Origin: Streptomyces sp. NBC_01551
Lineage (GTDB): Bacteria; Actinomycetota; Actinomycetes; Streptomycetales; Streptomycetaceae
Length of the DNA stretch: 64,000 nt
Assembly: GCF_026339935.1 (NCBI RefSeq)
Contig: NZ_JAPEPX010000001.1
Span: 5,607,501-5,671,500 of the forward strand
Direction of reading: 5' to 3'
In this document: positions 63,315 to 64,000 of the stretch, piece by piece
Layout: each line of letters starts with the position of its first letter
How positions within the stretch are numbered: position 1 is the stretch's first letter
Translations under genes and position numbers: made by a program
Notes under the pieces: model-generated
Databases searched by the model: none
Told to the model about the DNA's origin: nothing
What the model saw: only the letters and a program-made list of their open reading frames with translations

Positions 63315-64000
63315 CTATTCCAGGAGCCGGTCCCGCAGCCGGCCGAGGGTCTCGGGCGCCAGCCCGAGGCCCTCCGCCAGGTAGGGCTCCACTCCGCCCC
63401 AGGTCGTCTCGATGGTGTCGAAGGCCGCCGTCAGGTACTCGGCGCGGGCGTCGAAGAGGGGCGCGAGGAGCTCTGCCACCTCGGGGGAGCGGGCCCCTGC
63501 GGGCTCCCCGCCGCGGCGCATCCGGTAGCGGCGGTGCGGCGCGTTGGACTCCAGGTAGTCCGCCACGATGGCGTCGCGCTCCACGCCGAGCGCGAGCAGC
63601 GTGACCGCGATCGACAGGCCGGCCCGGTCCTTGCCGGCCGCGCAGTGCATCAGGGCCGGGACGCTGTCCTCGGCGAGGGCGTGCAGGACCCGGCTGTGCT
63701 CGGCGGTGCGTCCCGTGATGATGGCGCGGTACGCGTCGGTCATCCGGGTCACGCCCTTGCCGTCGCCCAGGATGCCGCGGAGCTGGGCGAGGTCGCCCTC
63801 GCGGACCAGCTTCCAGAACTCGCTGCCGTCCGCCGGGTCCGACAGCGGGATGTTGACGTTCCGGACGCCGGGGAGCTCCACGTCGAGGCCGTCGAGGGCC
63901 CGGTCGGCGCCGTTGCGGAAGTCGAAGACGGTGTGCAGGCCGAGCGACGCGAGGAAGTCTGCATCGGTTTCGGTGGCATGTGCCAGATGTCCGCTTCGGA
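63315..64000 (-). CDS. tyrosine-protein phosphatase (Y_phosphatase3), 5' partial
   Basis: About 228 residues are visible and the start lies beyond the right edge. The active-site loop HCAAGKDRAG (HCxxGxxR) is intact, and the upstream part reads LHTVFDFRN, typical of the secreted or cytosolic Y_phosphatase3 family (MptpB/LipA-like). It could act on phosphotyrosine or phosphoinositides. Convergent with hpnO, 18 bp apart, with no terminator hairpin evident. Confidence 0.85.
   Translation of the reverse strand, partial: RSGHLAHATETDADFLASLGLHTVFDFRNGADRALDGLDVELPGVRNVNIPLSDPADGSEFWKLVREGDLAQLRGILGDGKGVTRMTDAYRAIITGRTAEHSRVLHALAEDSVPALMHCAAGKDRAGLSIAVTLLALGVERDAIVADYLESNAPHRRYRMRRGGEPAGARSPEVAELLAPLFDARAEYLTAAFDTIETTWGGVEPYLAEGLGLAPETLGRLRDRLLE

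Overview
The window reads as chromosomal DNA of a Streptomyces or a very close actinomycete. Base composition is very GC-rich, and nearly every gene ends most codons in G or C. GTG and TTG starts are common and genes often overlap as ATGA or GTGA. Marker families agree: a WhiB-like protein, an SsgA-like sporulation protein, a complete bacterial hopanoid cluster and MAB_1171c/ImmA-type genes. No tRNA, rRNA, CRISPR array, transposase or phage gene was seen. Both ends cut genes: a flavin monooxygenase at the left and a tyrosine phosphatase at the right.

Left part (1-15.1 kb) is a mosaic of short units. It holds an ATP-dependent DNA ligase divergent from a LigD-type polymerase (end-joining repair) and a decayed HAD gene. 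A hydrolase and a TetR regulator follow, sharing an operator-like word. Then come a WhiB-like protein, an acyl-ACP desaturase behind two operator-like dyads, an ABC-F ATPase, an SsgA-like protein, an iron-sulfur protein, a secreted BNR-repeat protein, a GNAT enzyme, a YCII protein, endonuclease V, a saccharopine-dehydrogenase-like enzyme and a MmcQ/YjbR protein.

Middle part (15.1-43.4 kb) begins with a five-gene lipid-catabolism operon: CoA transferase/racemase, F420-type oxidoreductase, acyl-CoA dehydrogenase, thiolase and FadB-like protein. A well-formed promoter precedes it with an operator inside the spacer. Next are a maltokinase-cap-like protein, MerR divergent from an acyl-CoA synthetase, an aspartate aminotransferase/decarboxylase, a secreted sphingomyelinase, a DUF2236 oxygenase-like protein, an M1 aminopeptidase, a membrane protein and Tex. 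An ImmA/IrrE-type metalloprotease coupled to a MAB_1171c-type membrane protein follows. Then come an SDR, a second ABC-F protein, a GlxA-type regulator with a stand-alone DJ-1/PfpI paralogue, an enoyl-CoA hydratase, a DUF308 membrane protein and an anti-sigma-type ATPase.

Right part (43.4-64 kb) is isoprenoid and envelope biology. It holds IPP isomerase and a methyltransferase-GNAT fusion preceded by an unlisted 26-codon reading frame. A tight seven-gene run follows: two CDP-alcohol phosphotransferases, a nucleotidyltransferase, a glycerol-1-phosphate-dehydrogenase-like enzyme, a family 2 glycosyltransferase and a Wzm/Wzt-like exporter. After a strong terminator comes the hopanoid operon: a 25-aa leader ORF, hpnC, hpnD, a 56-aa ORF, hpnE, a polyprenyl synthase, shc, hpnG, hpnH and hpnO. 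The seven-gene run is the best candidate for an undescribed pathway. It has the parts to make, activate, transfer, glycosylate and export a polyol-phosphate envelope lipid or glycopolymer, beside the locus making another membrane lipid.
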